From Egibacter sp. (GTDB lineage: Bacteria; Actinomycetota; Nitriliruptoria; Euzebyales; Egibacteraceae): a stretch of DNA of 64,000 nt. Under the pieces are notes generated by a model. It was given only the letters and a program-made list of their open reading frames with translations. It ran no database searches and was not told the origin of the DNA. Positions 35,134 to 42,602 of this stretch are shown here, piece by piece (the first letter of the stretch is position 1; every line of letters starts with the position of its first letter). The stretch covers positions 1 through 64,000 of the forward strand of contig PWFH01000031.1 of NCBI GenBank assembly GCA_003553795.1, read 5' to 3'. The position numbers and the translations under genes are program-made.

Positions 35134-35817
35134 TCACCGCCGCCCTGGCCCGGCCGCAGAGTCGGGATCGAGCCCCTCGCGCAGCCGCTCGGCGTAGCCC
35201 TCGTCCATGAGGCCCTGTCCGAAGAGCTCGAGGACCGGCCCGAAGTAGGCGCCGGCGGCGGCGAGGGCCTCGGGGGCGGAGAGGTCGGCGGTGAGGTCGG
35301 CGCCGAGCAGGCGCCCGACGTGCTCGTTGAGGACGAGCGCGCCGAGGCTCCACAGCAGGAGCACCGCGGCCCGCTGTCGCGGGTAGGCGCTCGGCTTGAG
35401 CACGCCCGCCTCGACGCCCTCGGCGAGGTAGCCCTCGGCGTCGGCGACGAGGTCGTCGAGCAGCGCGGCGACCTCCTCGGTGCCGTCGGCGAGCGTGCGG
35501 GCGAGGTAGCGCAGCAGCGGCAGCCCACCGGCGACGCCACGCAGCGCCGCAAGCGGGTCGAGGCCCGCGCCCGCGGCGATCACCGCGCGCTTCTGCTCGC
35601 GGATGACCGCGGCGACGTGGACGTCGCAGGCCCGCCGCAGCGCCTCCTTCGAGCCGAAGTGGTGGATGACGAGCGGCGGGGAGACGCCGGCCCCCTCGGC
35701 GATGAGCCGCACGCTCGCGCCGTCGACGCCGTGGGTGGCGAACGTCGTGATCGCGCTGTCGCGGATGCGCGCCTTCGCGGTGCGGTCGTCCTGACCGCCC
35801 GCGACCGCCTCTGCCAT
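35134..35817 (-). CDS. TetR-family transcriptional regulator
   Basis: This 227-residue regulator has an N-terminal helix-turn-helix (RIRDSAITTFATHGVDGAS, SVRLIAEGAGVSPPLVIHHFGSKEAL). The C-terminal ligand domain is helical and variable, with LLRYLARTLADGTEEVAALLDDL. It is first in a three-gene operon with the exporter, so it most likely senses a compound that the pump removes. Two palindromes at its promoter (35876-35909) are probable operators, giving autorepression. The ATG at 35817 has GAGG upstream. Confidence 0.92.
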   Translation of the reverse strand: MAEAVAGGQDDRTAKARIRDSAITTFATHGVDGASVRLIAEGAGVSPPLVIHHFGSKEALRRACDVHVAAVIREQKRAVIAAGAGLDPLAALRGVAGGLPLLRYLARTLADGTEEVAALLDDLVADAEGYLAEGVEAGVLKPSAYPRQRAAVLLLWSLGALVLNEHVGRLLGADLTADLSAPEALAAAGAYFGPVLELFGQGLMDEGYAERLREGLDPDSAAGPGRR

Positions 35818-35875
35818 GGCCTCGCCCCTCGCGATCCCGCGCCGGCCGGCGTCGCGGCGACCCCGCGCGCCGACA

Positions 35876-35920
35876 TGAACGCACGTTCACCAGGATAAAC
35901 GGCCGTTCAGGACCTGGCAA
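35876..35920 (-). promoter_or_regulatory. TetR-exporter promoter with two operator palindromes
   Basis: On the minus strand a -35 box TTGCCA (35920-35915) and a -10 box TATCCT (35897-35892) are 17 bp apart. Palindrome AACGGCCGTT (35899-35908) lies in the spacer, and TGAACG-CA-CGTTCA (35876-35889) covers the transcription start region. Their centres are exactly 20 bp apart, about two helical turns. This is a classical autorepressor layout. Confidence 0.75.
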
Positions 35921-36005
35921 GGCTCGAGGCGGAGGCAAGGCTCGAGGCGGAGGCAAGGCCCGAGGCGGAGGCAAGGCCCGAGGCGGAGGCAAGGCCCGAG
36001 GCCCG
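35916..36005. repeat. Five tandem copies of an 18-bp repeat
   Basis: The unit GGCAAGGCYCGAGGCGGA is repeated five times head to tail without spacers. The first two copies have T at the variable site, the others C, and the last copy diverges in its final three bases. The array lies between the stress-like gene and the TetR promoter, and its first bases overlap the -35 box. The unit length suits polymerase slippage; it is not CRISPR-like. Confidence 0.9.
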
Positions 36006-36019
36006 AGCGGGGGCGGGCC

Positions 36020-36526
36020 TCAGCCCTCCTCGACGGAGCCCTCGTCGCCGGCGGCCTCCTCGGCGGCGGGAACGTGGACGACGGGGACGTCGAAGCGCCG
36101 CTGTGCACGGGTGACGAGGTCCATCCGCAGCCAGCGGCTCAGCCCCGGCGGCAGCGTCGAGAGGATGACCTCGTCGTAGTCGCCCAGGTCGAGGGCGTCG
36201 GCGATCGCGGTGAGGGGGTCGGGATCGGCGACCTCCCCGGTCGCGTCGATGCCGCAGTCGGCGAGCAGCTGGAGGGCCTCGGTGAGCCGTGCCTCGGCGC
36301 GCTGCTGGCTGGTCCGCTCGTCCCCGCCGTCGAGGGGCAGCGCGAGGCCCTCGGCACCCAGGACCCCGCCATAGAGCGCGCCGGCGCCGAGGACGTCGTC
36401 GACGGTGGGCGTGGCCGGGACGAGGACGTGGAACGTCGCCGGCCCCGCGCGGTGACGGGCGAGCACGAGCTCACGCAGCCGTGCTCCCCCGAGCGTCTGG
36501 TTCGCCACGATGAGGTGCCGCGTCAT
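36020..36526 (-). CDS. Universal-stress-like hypothetical protein
   Basis: This 168-residue protein begins MTRHLIVANQTLGG with a Rossmann-like first strand, and ends with DYDEVILSTLPPGLSRWLRMD and VPVVHVPA, as in UspA-like proteins of Actinobacteria. A Cys (DCGIDATGEV) lies before the last strand. The nucleotide-binding G-2x-G-9x-G(S/T) motif of ATP-binding UspA proteins is absent, so it may not bind ATP. The start ATG 36526 has GAGGAGG. The function is unknown; the best guess is a stress or envelope accessory protein. Confidence 0.7.
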   Translation of the reverse strand: MTRHLIVANQTLGGARLRELVLARHRAGPATFHVLVPATPTVDDVLGAGALYGGVLGAEGLALPLDGGDERTSQQRAEARLTEALQLLADCGIDATGEVADPDPLTAIADALDLGDYDEVILSTLPPGLSRWLRMDLVTRAQRRFDVPVVHVPAAEEAAGDEGSVEEG

Positions 36527-36617
36527 CGCCGGCCCTCCTCCCCCGGTCTCCCTGCCCGCCGGACCGCGTGGGCGGCAGCCGGCGGGTTCCGCCGCGGGGG
36601 CCTACCGCGGCGGTCGC

Positions 36618-36920
36618 CTACTTGTAGCGGTAGGTGATGCGACCCCGCGTGAGGTCGTAGGGCGAGAGCTCGACGGTGACCCGGTCACCGGGCAGGATCC
36701 GGATGTAGTGCTTGCGCATCTTGCCGGAGATGTGCCCGAGCACGGTGTGGCCGTTGTCGAGGGTCACCCGGAACATCGTGTTCGGCAACGCCTCCTCGAC
36801 CACCCCTTCGAGCTCGAGGGCGGCCTCCTTCGTCGAGCCGACCCGCGCCTCGCGCTTCGCGCGGGTCTCGGGGTCGGCGGAGCGACGGGAGGGCGCTCGG
36901 CCGCTGCGGCGCTTTGCCAT
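36618..36920 (-). CDS. infA: Translation initiation factor IF-1 with N-terminal extension
   Basis: This 100-residue protein ends in an intact IF-1 OB fold ([64 protein letters not shown]). IF-1 is usually about 72 residues; here about 28 basic residues ([20 protein letters not shown]) precede the fold. No ATG, GTG or TTG with a ribosome site lies at the usual start, so the extension appears genuine. The gene is not next to ribosomal protein genes. The extension might contact rRNA, but that is inferred. Confidence 0.92.
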   Translation of the reverse strand: MAKRRSGRAPSRRSADPETRAKREARVGSTKEAALELEGVVEEALPNTMFRVTLDNGHTVLGHISGKMRKHYIRILPGDRVTVELSPYDLTRGRITYRYK

Positions 36921-37024
36921 GTCGGGTGCATCCCTTCAGAGCTCTCGGTGACGTCGATGTCGCGGTCCCGGCTCCCAACGTCCAGGCGGCGCCAAGGGGG
37001 CGCGCAGGCCGCGCGACACCGGAC

Positions 37025-38107
37025 TCATGATAGCGGCCATCCCGCGCTGGCGAGGTCCTCGAGGGTGCGGACCTCGGTGAGCACCCCCGCGGCCGCGGCG
37101 ACGAGCGGCACGGCGAGCAGCGCGCCGGTGCCCTCCCCCAGGGCCATCGCGAGGTCGAGCAGCGGGTCGAGCCCGAGCGCGGCGAGACCGACGGAGGCCC
37201 CGGGCTCGGGTGAGCGGTGCCCGGCCACGAGGTGGTCGACGGTCGCGGGGGCGAGCCGCACGGCGACGAGCGCGGCGGCGACGGCGCTCACGCCGTCGAG
37301 CAGCACCGGCACACGGGCGCGCGCCCCGGCGAGGCAGACCCCCGCGAGCGCGGCGTGCTCGAGCCCGCCGAACGCCGTGAGCGCGCCGAGGCCGTCGTCG
37401 CCGTCGAGGTCGGCCCTGGCCACCGCCGCGTCCACGAGCGCGCGCTTGGCGGGCAGGTCGGCGGCGGGCCCGGCCGCCCCCGGGCCGACGACGTCGTGGG
37501 CGCGACGCCCGGTGAGGGCGGCGACGAGGCAGGCCGCCGAGGTGGTGTTCGCGATCCCCATGTCCCCGGTGACGAGGAGGTCGGCGCCCTCGGCGAGGGC
37601 CTCCTCGGCGGTGGCGATGCCCGCGCGCACCGCGGCATCGGCCTCCTCGGGGGCGAGCGCGGGGCCCGCGGCGAGGTCGCCGGCGCCCGCGCGCACGCCG
37701 GCACGGCGCAGCCCCGCAGCGCGGATGGGCGGCTCGGCGATGCCGGCGTCGAGGACGCGCACCCGCGCGCCGACGGCCCGGGCGAGGGCGTTGCCGGCGG
37801 CGGCGCCCTCGGCGAGCGTCGCGGCCATCGCCGCGGTGAGCCCCTGCGGCCATGGGCTCACACCGTGGACGTGCACGCCATGGTCGGCGGCGGCCACGAC
37901 GAGCACCGGACAGGTCGGCCGCGGCGGTGGGCAGCGCCCCGCCGACCCGGCGAGGCGCACCGCGAGCGCGCCGAGGCGCCCGAGGCCGCCGGGCGGGATC
38001 GCGAGGTTCGCGAGCCGACGCTCGGCGGCCCGCGCGCTCTCGGCGTCGGCAGGCGCGATGGCCGCGAGGGCTGCGCTGAGGGCGGCGCTGGGCCGCGGGC
38101 GGCTCAC
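37025..38107 (-). CDS. cobT: CobT nicotinate-nucleotide:dimethylbenzimidazole phosphoribosyltransferase
   Basis: This 360-residue enzyme makes alpha-ribazole phosphate for the lower ligand of cobalamin. Family blocks include GGLGRLGALAVRLAG, VVVAAADHGVHVHGVS-type LVVAAADHGV, VTGDMGIANTTSAA and the C-terminal MALGEGTGALLAVPL carrying the catalytic glutamate. The GTG at 38107 overlaps the upstream stop (GTGA). It is the last of a four-gene cobalamin-assembly cluster, opposite the B12 riboswitch-controlled importer. Confidence 0.93.
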   Translation of the reverse strand: MSRPRPSAALSAALAAIAPADAESARAAERRLANLAIPPGGLGRLGALAVRLAGSAGRCPPPRPTCPVLVVAAADHGVHVHGVSPWPQGLTAAMAATLAEGAAAGNALARAVGARVRVLDAGIAEPPIRAAGLRRAGVRAGAGDLAAGPALAPEEADAAVRAGIATAEEALAEGADLLVTGDMGIANTTSAACLVAALTGRRAHDVVGPGAAGPAADLPAKRALVDAAVARADLDGDDGLGALTAFGGLEHAALAGVCLAGARARVPVLLDGVSAVAAALVAVRLAPATVDHLVAGHRSPEPGASVGLAALGLDPLLDLAMALGEGTGALLAVPLVAAAAGVLTEVRTLEDLASAGWPLS

Positions 38108-38415
38108 GCAGCGTCGCCGAGCACGACGACGCGGCCGGCTGGCAGGGCGTCGGCGAGGGCGGTGACGACCGCGCGCACGTGGCGCGCGTCGGCGAGGACG
38201 GCGACGGCGCCCGAGCAGGCCGCGGCGACGTCGGCGAGCGCGTCGGGGTCGGCCGGCGCCTCCCGCAGGCTCACCCGGGGCGTGGCGAGGTGGCGTGCCG
38301 AGCCGAGCTGGGAGCGCGGCGCGAGCACGACGTCGGCCCCGGCGATCGCGCGTAGCGCCTCGCTCGGCAGGTCCTGGCCGTCGAGGGCGATGACGGTGAG
38401 GCGGTCGGGCGGCAC
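38104..38415 (-). CDS. CbiE-like tetrapyrrole methylase fragment
   Basis: This 103-residue product looks like the start of a precorrin methyltransferase (CbiE/CobL type): LTVIALDGQDLPSEALRAIAGADVVLAPRSQL resembles the usual beginning of such enzymes. It ends by about residue 100, while intact CbiE is about 200 residues. The SAM-binding GDP motif and second half are missing. GTG 38415 has GGGAG 7 bp upstream and the stop overlaps cobT, so it seems to be translated. It may be a decayed remnant or a small accessory domain; I cannot decide. Confidence 0.6.
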   Translation of the reverse strand: MPPDRLTVIALDGQDLPSEALRAIAGADVVLAPRSQLGSARHLATPRVSLREAPADPDALADVAAACSGAVAVLADARHVRAVVTALADALPAGRVVVLGDAA

Positions 38416-38467
38416 GGGCGGGCTCCCATCGGGGCGTCGTCGACGACGATAGCCCGCGGCGCCGGTC

Positions 38468-39046
38468 TCACGCACCGAGGGCCTCGAGCGTCCACGCGTC
38501 ACCGTGGCGCCGCAGCACCGCGGCCCGGCCGTGGCCCGCGGCGAGGGCGAAGCCCTGCGGCGGCGACAGGCCGATGGCCCTGGCGAGCACGAGGCGCAGC
38601 GGCCCCGCGTGGGTGACGGCGAGCACCCGCCGACCGGCGACGGCGAGCCGCTCGGCCGCCGCCCAGGCGCGCGCCTCGACCACAGCGAGGGGCTCGCCAC
38701 CGGGAGGGGTGAACGCCGCGTAGGCGGCGGGGTCGGCGAGGACCTCGGGGGCCACGCCCGCCCAGAGCTCCTCCCAGCGCCGGCCCTCCCAGGCGCCGAA
38801 GTCGCGCTCGGCGAGGCCGGCCTCGACCGACGGCTGCGCGGTCCAGGCCTGGGCGGTCTCGCGCGCCCTCGCCGCCGGCGAGCTCACGACCACGTCGAAG
38901 GCCAGGGCGAGCCGGCGCCGGGCGCTCACGGCCTGGCTCCGCCCCTGGCGGCTGAGCGGCGGGTCGACGCGCTGGCCCGCGCAGCGGCCCCCGGTGTCGG
39001 CCTCGCCGTGGCGCAGCAGGACGAGGGTCGCCGGCTCGGCGCTCAC
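38468..39046 (-). CDS. Histidine phosphatase, candidate alpha-ribazole phosphatase (CobC-like)
   Basis: This 192-residue phosphoglycerate-mutase-fold enzyme has the catalytic RHG in LVLLRHGEAD, LSRQGRSQA, the second-Arg segment SSPAARARETAQAW, the acidic ERDFGAWEG and the second histidine in VTHAGPLRLVLA. CobC-type enzymes dephosphorylate alpha-ribazole phosphate made by CobT. The gene lies between cobS and the CbiE-like fragment, overlaps cobS by 4 bp and so most likely plays that role. The superfamily is broad, so the assignment rests on context. Confidence 0.85.
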   Translation of the reverse strand: MSAEPATLVLLRHGEADTGGRCAGQRVDPPLSRQGRSQAVSARRRLALAFDVVVSSPAARARETAQAWTAQPSVEAGLAERDFGAWEGRRWEELWAGVAPEVLADPAAYAAFTPPGGEPLAVVEARAWAAAERLAVAGRRVLAVTHAGPLRLVLARAIGLSPPQGFALAAGHGRAAVLRRHGDAWTLEALGA

Positions 39047-39810
39047 GTCAGCCCCGGCCACCCGCGCGCGGCGAGCGCGGCGACGACGGCGATCGTGGCG
39101 AGCTCGACGAGCTGGTTCGTCGCCCCAAGGGCGTCGCCGGTGAGCCCACCGAGCTTGCGGCGCAGCAGCGCCGCGCACGCCAGCGAGACGAGCACGCCGA
39201 CGGCGAGCAGCAGCGGTGCCCATGCGGCGCTCGCGACGAGCGCGGCGAGGGCGACCGTCACGAGGGCGACCGCGCTGCCACCGGCACGCAGCGGCCCGGT
39301 CACCGCCGCGCCGGTGCCGTCGGGCGCCGCGGGTGGCAGCAGCCGCACCATGAGCAGGATCGAGCCGCGGCCGAGGACGGCGCCGGCGAGGACCGCCCGG
39401 GCGAAGTCGAGCAGGGACAGCGGGACGAGCAGGGCGACGCGCAGGGAGAGCACGATGAGCAGCGCGACCGTGCCGTAGGTCCCGAGCCGGCTGTCGCGCA
39501 TGATCGCGATGCGCTGCTCGCGGTCCCACCCGCCCCAGATCCCGTCGGCGCTGTCGGCGAGGCCGTCCTCGTGGAACGCGCCGGTGGCCGCGACCATCGC
39601 CGCCACGGCCGCGAGCGTCGCGACGGCCTCGCCCCACAACGGCTCCATGGCCGCGCGGACCGCGACGGCGATCGCGGCGACGGCGAGGCCGACGAGGGGG
39701 AAGGCCGCCGAGGCGCGCCGCAGGTCGCCCTCGTCGACGCGGATCGCCGGCGTCGGGATGCGGGTGAGGAACTGGAAGGCGATGGCGGTGAGCCGCGCGG
39801 TCTCGCGCAT
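39043..39810 (-). CDS. cobS: CobS adenosylcobinamide-GDP ribazoletransferase
   Basis: This 255-residue integral membrane enzyme joins adenosylcobinamide-GDP to alpha-ribazole (phosphate). It starts with LTAIAFQFLTRIPTP, then has the metal-binding motif HEDGLADSADGIWGG and a GRGSILLM segment, with about six helices. It is the first gene of the cobalamin cluster, starting at ATG 39810. Its promoter must lie between here and the divergent riboswitch (39811-39961), but I could not define it. Confidence 0.94.
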   Translation of the reverse strand: MRETARLTAIAFQFLTRIPTPAIRVDEGDLRRASAAFPLVGLAVAAIAVAVRAAMEPLWGEAVATLAAVAAMVAATGAFHEDGLADSADGIWGGWDREQRIAIMRDSRLGTYGTVALLIVLSLRVALLVPLSLLDFARAVLAGAVLGRGSILLMVRLLPPAAPDGTGAAVTGPLRAGGSAVALVTVALAALVASAAWAPLLLAVGVLVSLACAALLRRKLGGLTGDALGATNQLVELATIAVVAALAARGWPGLT

Positions 39811-39961
39811 CGTCGCTGCCGCTCCCCTCCCGCCGTCGCGGGTGCCGTGGCGTCGTGCCGGGAGGCTAGCCCCGAGCCGGACCACGGGCCCAACGGCCCT
39901 GCGTGGCCGGCCCTGCGTCCCGGCGCGGGCGGGCCGGCGCTGTACGCAACGCGCTCGAGCC

Positions 39962-40130
39962 TGTACGTTGCCCTCGCCGTAGTGGACGGGAAGCCGGTGG
40001 GAATCCGGCGCGGTCCTCGCCACTGTGAGCGGGTAGCGCGACGCCAGCGCGCCACTGGGTGACCAGCCCGGGAAGGCGGCGTCCGTAGCGATGATCCGCG
40101 AGCCAGGAGACCGGCTACGGCCCCAGCCAC
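39962..40130 (+). ncRNA. Cobalamin (AdoCbl) riboswitch
   Basis: The leader contains the diagnostic core: GGGAAGCCGGTGGGAATCCGG followed by CGCGGTCCTCGCCACTGTGA, and further downstream the B12-box region AGCCAGGAGACCGGC (40101-40115). The order and spacing match actinobacterial cobalamin riboswitches. It lies directly upstream of the substrate-binding protein of a corrinoid importer, so it should lower importer expression when cobalamin is plentiful. I could not fix the transcription start; TGTACGTT near 39962-39969 may be a -10 element. The exact boundaries are approximate. Confidence 0.92.
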
Positions 40131-40131
40131 A

Positions 40132-40150
40132 TTCCTCGAGGTAAGGAAGG
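40132..40150 (+). promoter_or_regulatory. Candidate ribosome-site hairpin after the B12 riboswitch
   Basis: TTCCT (40132-40136) can pair with AGGAA (40144-40148), which forms part of the ribosome site AAGGAAGG for GTG 40156. It sits just after the B12-box, so ligand binding could control translation by freeing or hiding the site. A rho-independent terminator is not evident here. Confidence 0.5.
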
Positions 40151-40155
40151 TCACC

Positions 40156-41472
40156 GTGACCCTCGCTTCGCGCACCCGCGCATTCCTCCTGCTCCTCGTC
40201 GCCGCGCTCGCGCTCGCCGCGTGCGCCGACGACGTCGAGGAGGCCGCCGACGAGCCCGACGACACGACCGAGGACGCCGAGGACGACGAGCCCGACGACG
40301 AGCCCGCCGACGAGCCCGACGGCGACGCCGATGGCGAGCCCGCCGCGCTCGAGGCCAACCTCACCGACCGCTGCGCCGAGGAGGACGAGGCCGACCTCGA
40401 TCTCTTCCCCGAGCAGGCGAGCTTCGAGCACGCCGAGCGCGTCGACGTGCGCTACCACGACCACTACAAGGTCGTCGAGGTCACGACGACCTTCACCGAC
40501 GAGCCCGTGACCTTCGTGCTCCTGCAGTGCGGCGCCGAGCCGCCCGAGCTCGACGGCGACCTCGCCGAGGCCCCGGTCATCGAGGTCCCCGTCGAGGAGG
40601 CCGTGACGCTCACGACCGTCAACGTCGCGCACTTCGACGCCCTCGACGCCGTCGACCGCCTCGTCGGCGTCGGCACGACGGACTTCGTCACCACCGCGTC
40701 GGTGCGCGAGCGCATCGACGCCGGGGAGGTCGAGGGCTACGGCACGCCCGAGGGCCCGCCCGACGCCGAGCGGCTCATCGCCGCCAGCCCCGACGTCGCC
40801 GTCCTCGACGCCTTCGGCGACAGCGTGCTCGACGACGTCGCCCTGCTCGGCGACGCCGAGGTCGACGTCCTGCTCAACGCCGACTTCGACGAGCCCGCTC
40901 CCCTCGGGCGCGCCGAGTGGCTGAAGGTCACCGCCCTGCTGCTCAACCGCGAGGCGGACGCCGAGGCGCTGTTCGACGAGATCGCCGCGGAGTACGACGC
41001 CGTGGTCGCGGCCGTGGCCGACGTCGAGGACCGCCCGCGGGGGCTCCTCGACGAGCCGTTCGAGGGCACGTGGTTCGCCCCTGGCGGAGAGAGCCTCACC
41101 GCGACGCTCATCGACGACGCCGGCGGCGACTACGTCTTCGCCGACGACGACGCGACGGGCTCGCTGGCCTTCGACATCGAGACCGTGCTCGACGAGGGCG
41201 CCGACGCCGACGTCTGGCTGCTGGGCTCGGTCATGGCCTCCTTCGAGGAGCTCCTCGCGCAGGACGAGCGCCTCACGGAGATCGCCGCGGTCGGCGACGA
41301 CGCGGTGTGGGCCGGGGACGCGGGGACCTCACCGGAGGGCGGCAACCCCCGCTTCGAGCGCGCGCCGCTGCGCGCCGACGAGCTGCTCGCCGACGTCGCG
41401 ACGATCCTCCACCCCGACCTCGTCGAGCACGAGCTCAGGTACTACCGCCCGGTGGGTGAGGGCGCGCAATGA
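40156..41472 (+). CDS. Corrinoid ABC transporter substrate-binding lipoprotein (BtuF-like)
   Basis: This 438-residue lipoprotein has a lipobox LAAC with Cys23, an Asp/Glu/Pro linker to about residue 70 and a class III PBP fold. Signature blocks are TTVNVAHFDALDAVDRLVGVG, SPDVAVLDAFGDS and AEWLKVTALLLNREADAE. Proteins of this fold bind B12 or iron chelates; the riboswitch and the adjacent permease point to corrinoids. The GTG at 40156 follows AAGGAAGG. It is longer than E. coli BtuF (about 270 residues), partly because of the linker and an extended C-terminus. Confidence 0.88.
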   Translation: MTLASRTRAFLLLLVAALALAACADDVEEAADEPDDTTEDAEDDEPDDEPADEPDGDADGEPAALEANLTDRCAEEDEADLDLFPEQASFEHAERVDVRYHDHYKVVEVTTTFTDEPVTFVLLQCGAEPPELDGDLAEAPVIEVPVEEAVTLTTVNVAHFDALDAVDRLVGVGTTDFVTTASVRERIDAGEVEGYGTPEGPPDAERLIAASPDVAVLDAFGDSVLDDVALLGDAEVDVLLNADFDEPAPLGRAEWLKVTALLLNREADAEALFDEIAAEYDAVVAAVADVEDRPRGLLDEPFEGTWFAPGGESLTATLIDDAGGDYVFADDDATGSLAFDIETVLDEGADADVWLLGSVMASFEELLAQDERLTEIAAVGDDAVWAGDAGTSPEGGNPRFERAPLRADELLADVATILHPDLVEHELRYYRPVGEGAQ

Positions 41473-42602
41473 CCGCCGACGCTCCCGCTCGCCCGCGGCG
41501 GGAGCGCGTCGGAACGCCGGCCCTCGAGCCTGACGCCCCAGCGCCTCCCACCGACCGTCCCGGACGGACGACCGCCGGGATGGTCGCCCTCGCCCTGGTC
41601 TGCGCCGCGCTCTTCCTCGCCACCCTCGCCCTGGGGTCGGTGCGGCTGCCGCTGGGTGAGGTGCTCGCGGTGCTCACCGGCAGCGGGGCCGGCGACAGCA
41701 CCCAGCTCATCGTCGAGCAGGTCCGCCTACCCCGGGCGGTGACCGCGCTCATCGCCGGCGCCGCGCTCGGCCTCGGCGGGCTGCAGATGCAGACGCTCTT
41801 CCGCAACCCCCTCGCCGACCCGTTCATCCTCGGCATCAGCGCCGGTGCGAGCCTCGGGGTGGCCCTCGTCGTGCTCGCCGGCGGCTCGGGCGGGGCGATG
41901 CTCGCGCTGGGGCTCGGCCTGGCCGGCGGCGCGGCGATCACCGCGGCGGCGGCCACCGGCGCGCTCGCGGTCACCCTGCTCGTCCTCGCCGCCTCACGCC
42001 GCGTCGAGAGCCCCGCCACGGTGCTCATCATCGGGCTCATGGTCGGCTACGCGGTCACCGCGGTGGTCAGCGTCCTCGTCCAGGGGGGCTTCGGGGAGCT
42101 CGAGCGGGTCCGCGCCTTCGTCGCCTGGGGCTTCGGCAGCTTCGCGGGAACCTCGTGGAGCGACCTCGTCGTGCTCTCGGCCACCGTCGCCGTCGGCCTC
42201 GCGATCGGCGTCGCGACGATGAAGGCGCTCAACGCCCTGCTGCTCGGTGACGCCTACGCCGCGTCGATGGGCGTGCGGGTGCGGGGCGTGCGCGTCCTCG
42301 TCGTCGTCAGCGCCTCACTGCTCGCCGGCGCGGTCACGGCCTTCTGCGGACCGATCGCCTTCATCGGCGTGGCCTCCCCGCACCTCGCGCGCGGTCTGCT
42401 GCGCAGCTCCGACCACCGGGTCCTGCTGCCGGCGACGCTGCTCGTCGGCGCCGCGGTCGCCCTCGCCGCCGGGCTCGTCGCCCAATTGCCGGGGCAGGAC
42501 GCGACCCTGCCGCTGAACTCCGTGACCGCGCTCGTGGGCGCGCCGGTCGTCGTCGCCGTGCTCCTGCGGCTGCGACGCTCGAGCCGGGCGGTGGTCACAT
42601 GA
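41469..42602 (+). CDS. Corrinoid ABC transporter permease (BtuC/FecCD family)
   Basis: This 377-residue permease has about ten helices and the FecCD motifs LPRAVTALIAGAALGLGG, MQTLFRNPLADPFILGISAGAS and, before the last helices, CGPIAFIGVASPHLARGL. Its N-terminal 35 residues are a Pro/Arg-rich cytoplasmic leader. The ATG at 41469 overlaps the binding-protein stop by 4 bp. It probably works as a homodimer with the ATPase from the next gene. Confidence 0.92.
   Translation: MTADAPARPRRERVGTPALEPDAPAPPTDRPGRTTAGMVALALVCAALFLATLALGSVRLPLGEVLAVLTGSGAGDSTQLIVEQVRLPRAVTALIAGAALGLGGLQMQTLFRNPLADPFILGISAGASLGVALVVLAGGSGGAMLALGLGLAGGAAITAAAATGALAVTLLVLAASRRVESPATVLIIGLMVGYAVTAVVSVLVQGGFGELERVRAFVAWGFGSFAGTSWSDLVVLSATVAVGLAIGVATMKALNALLLGDAYAASMGVRVRGVRVLVVVSASLLAGAVTAFCGPIAFIGVASPHLARGLLRSSDHRVLLPATLLVGAAVALAAGLVAQLPGQDATLPLNSVTALVGAPVVVAVLLRLRRSSRAVVT

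Noticed and set aside
35916-36005. Short repeats as a CRISPR array
   Set aside because: The units are 18 bp, directly adjacent, without spacers and without cas genes nearby.
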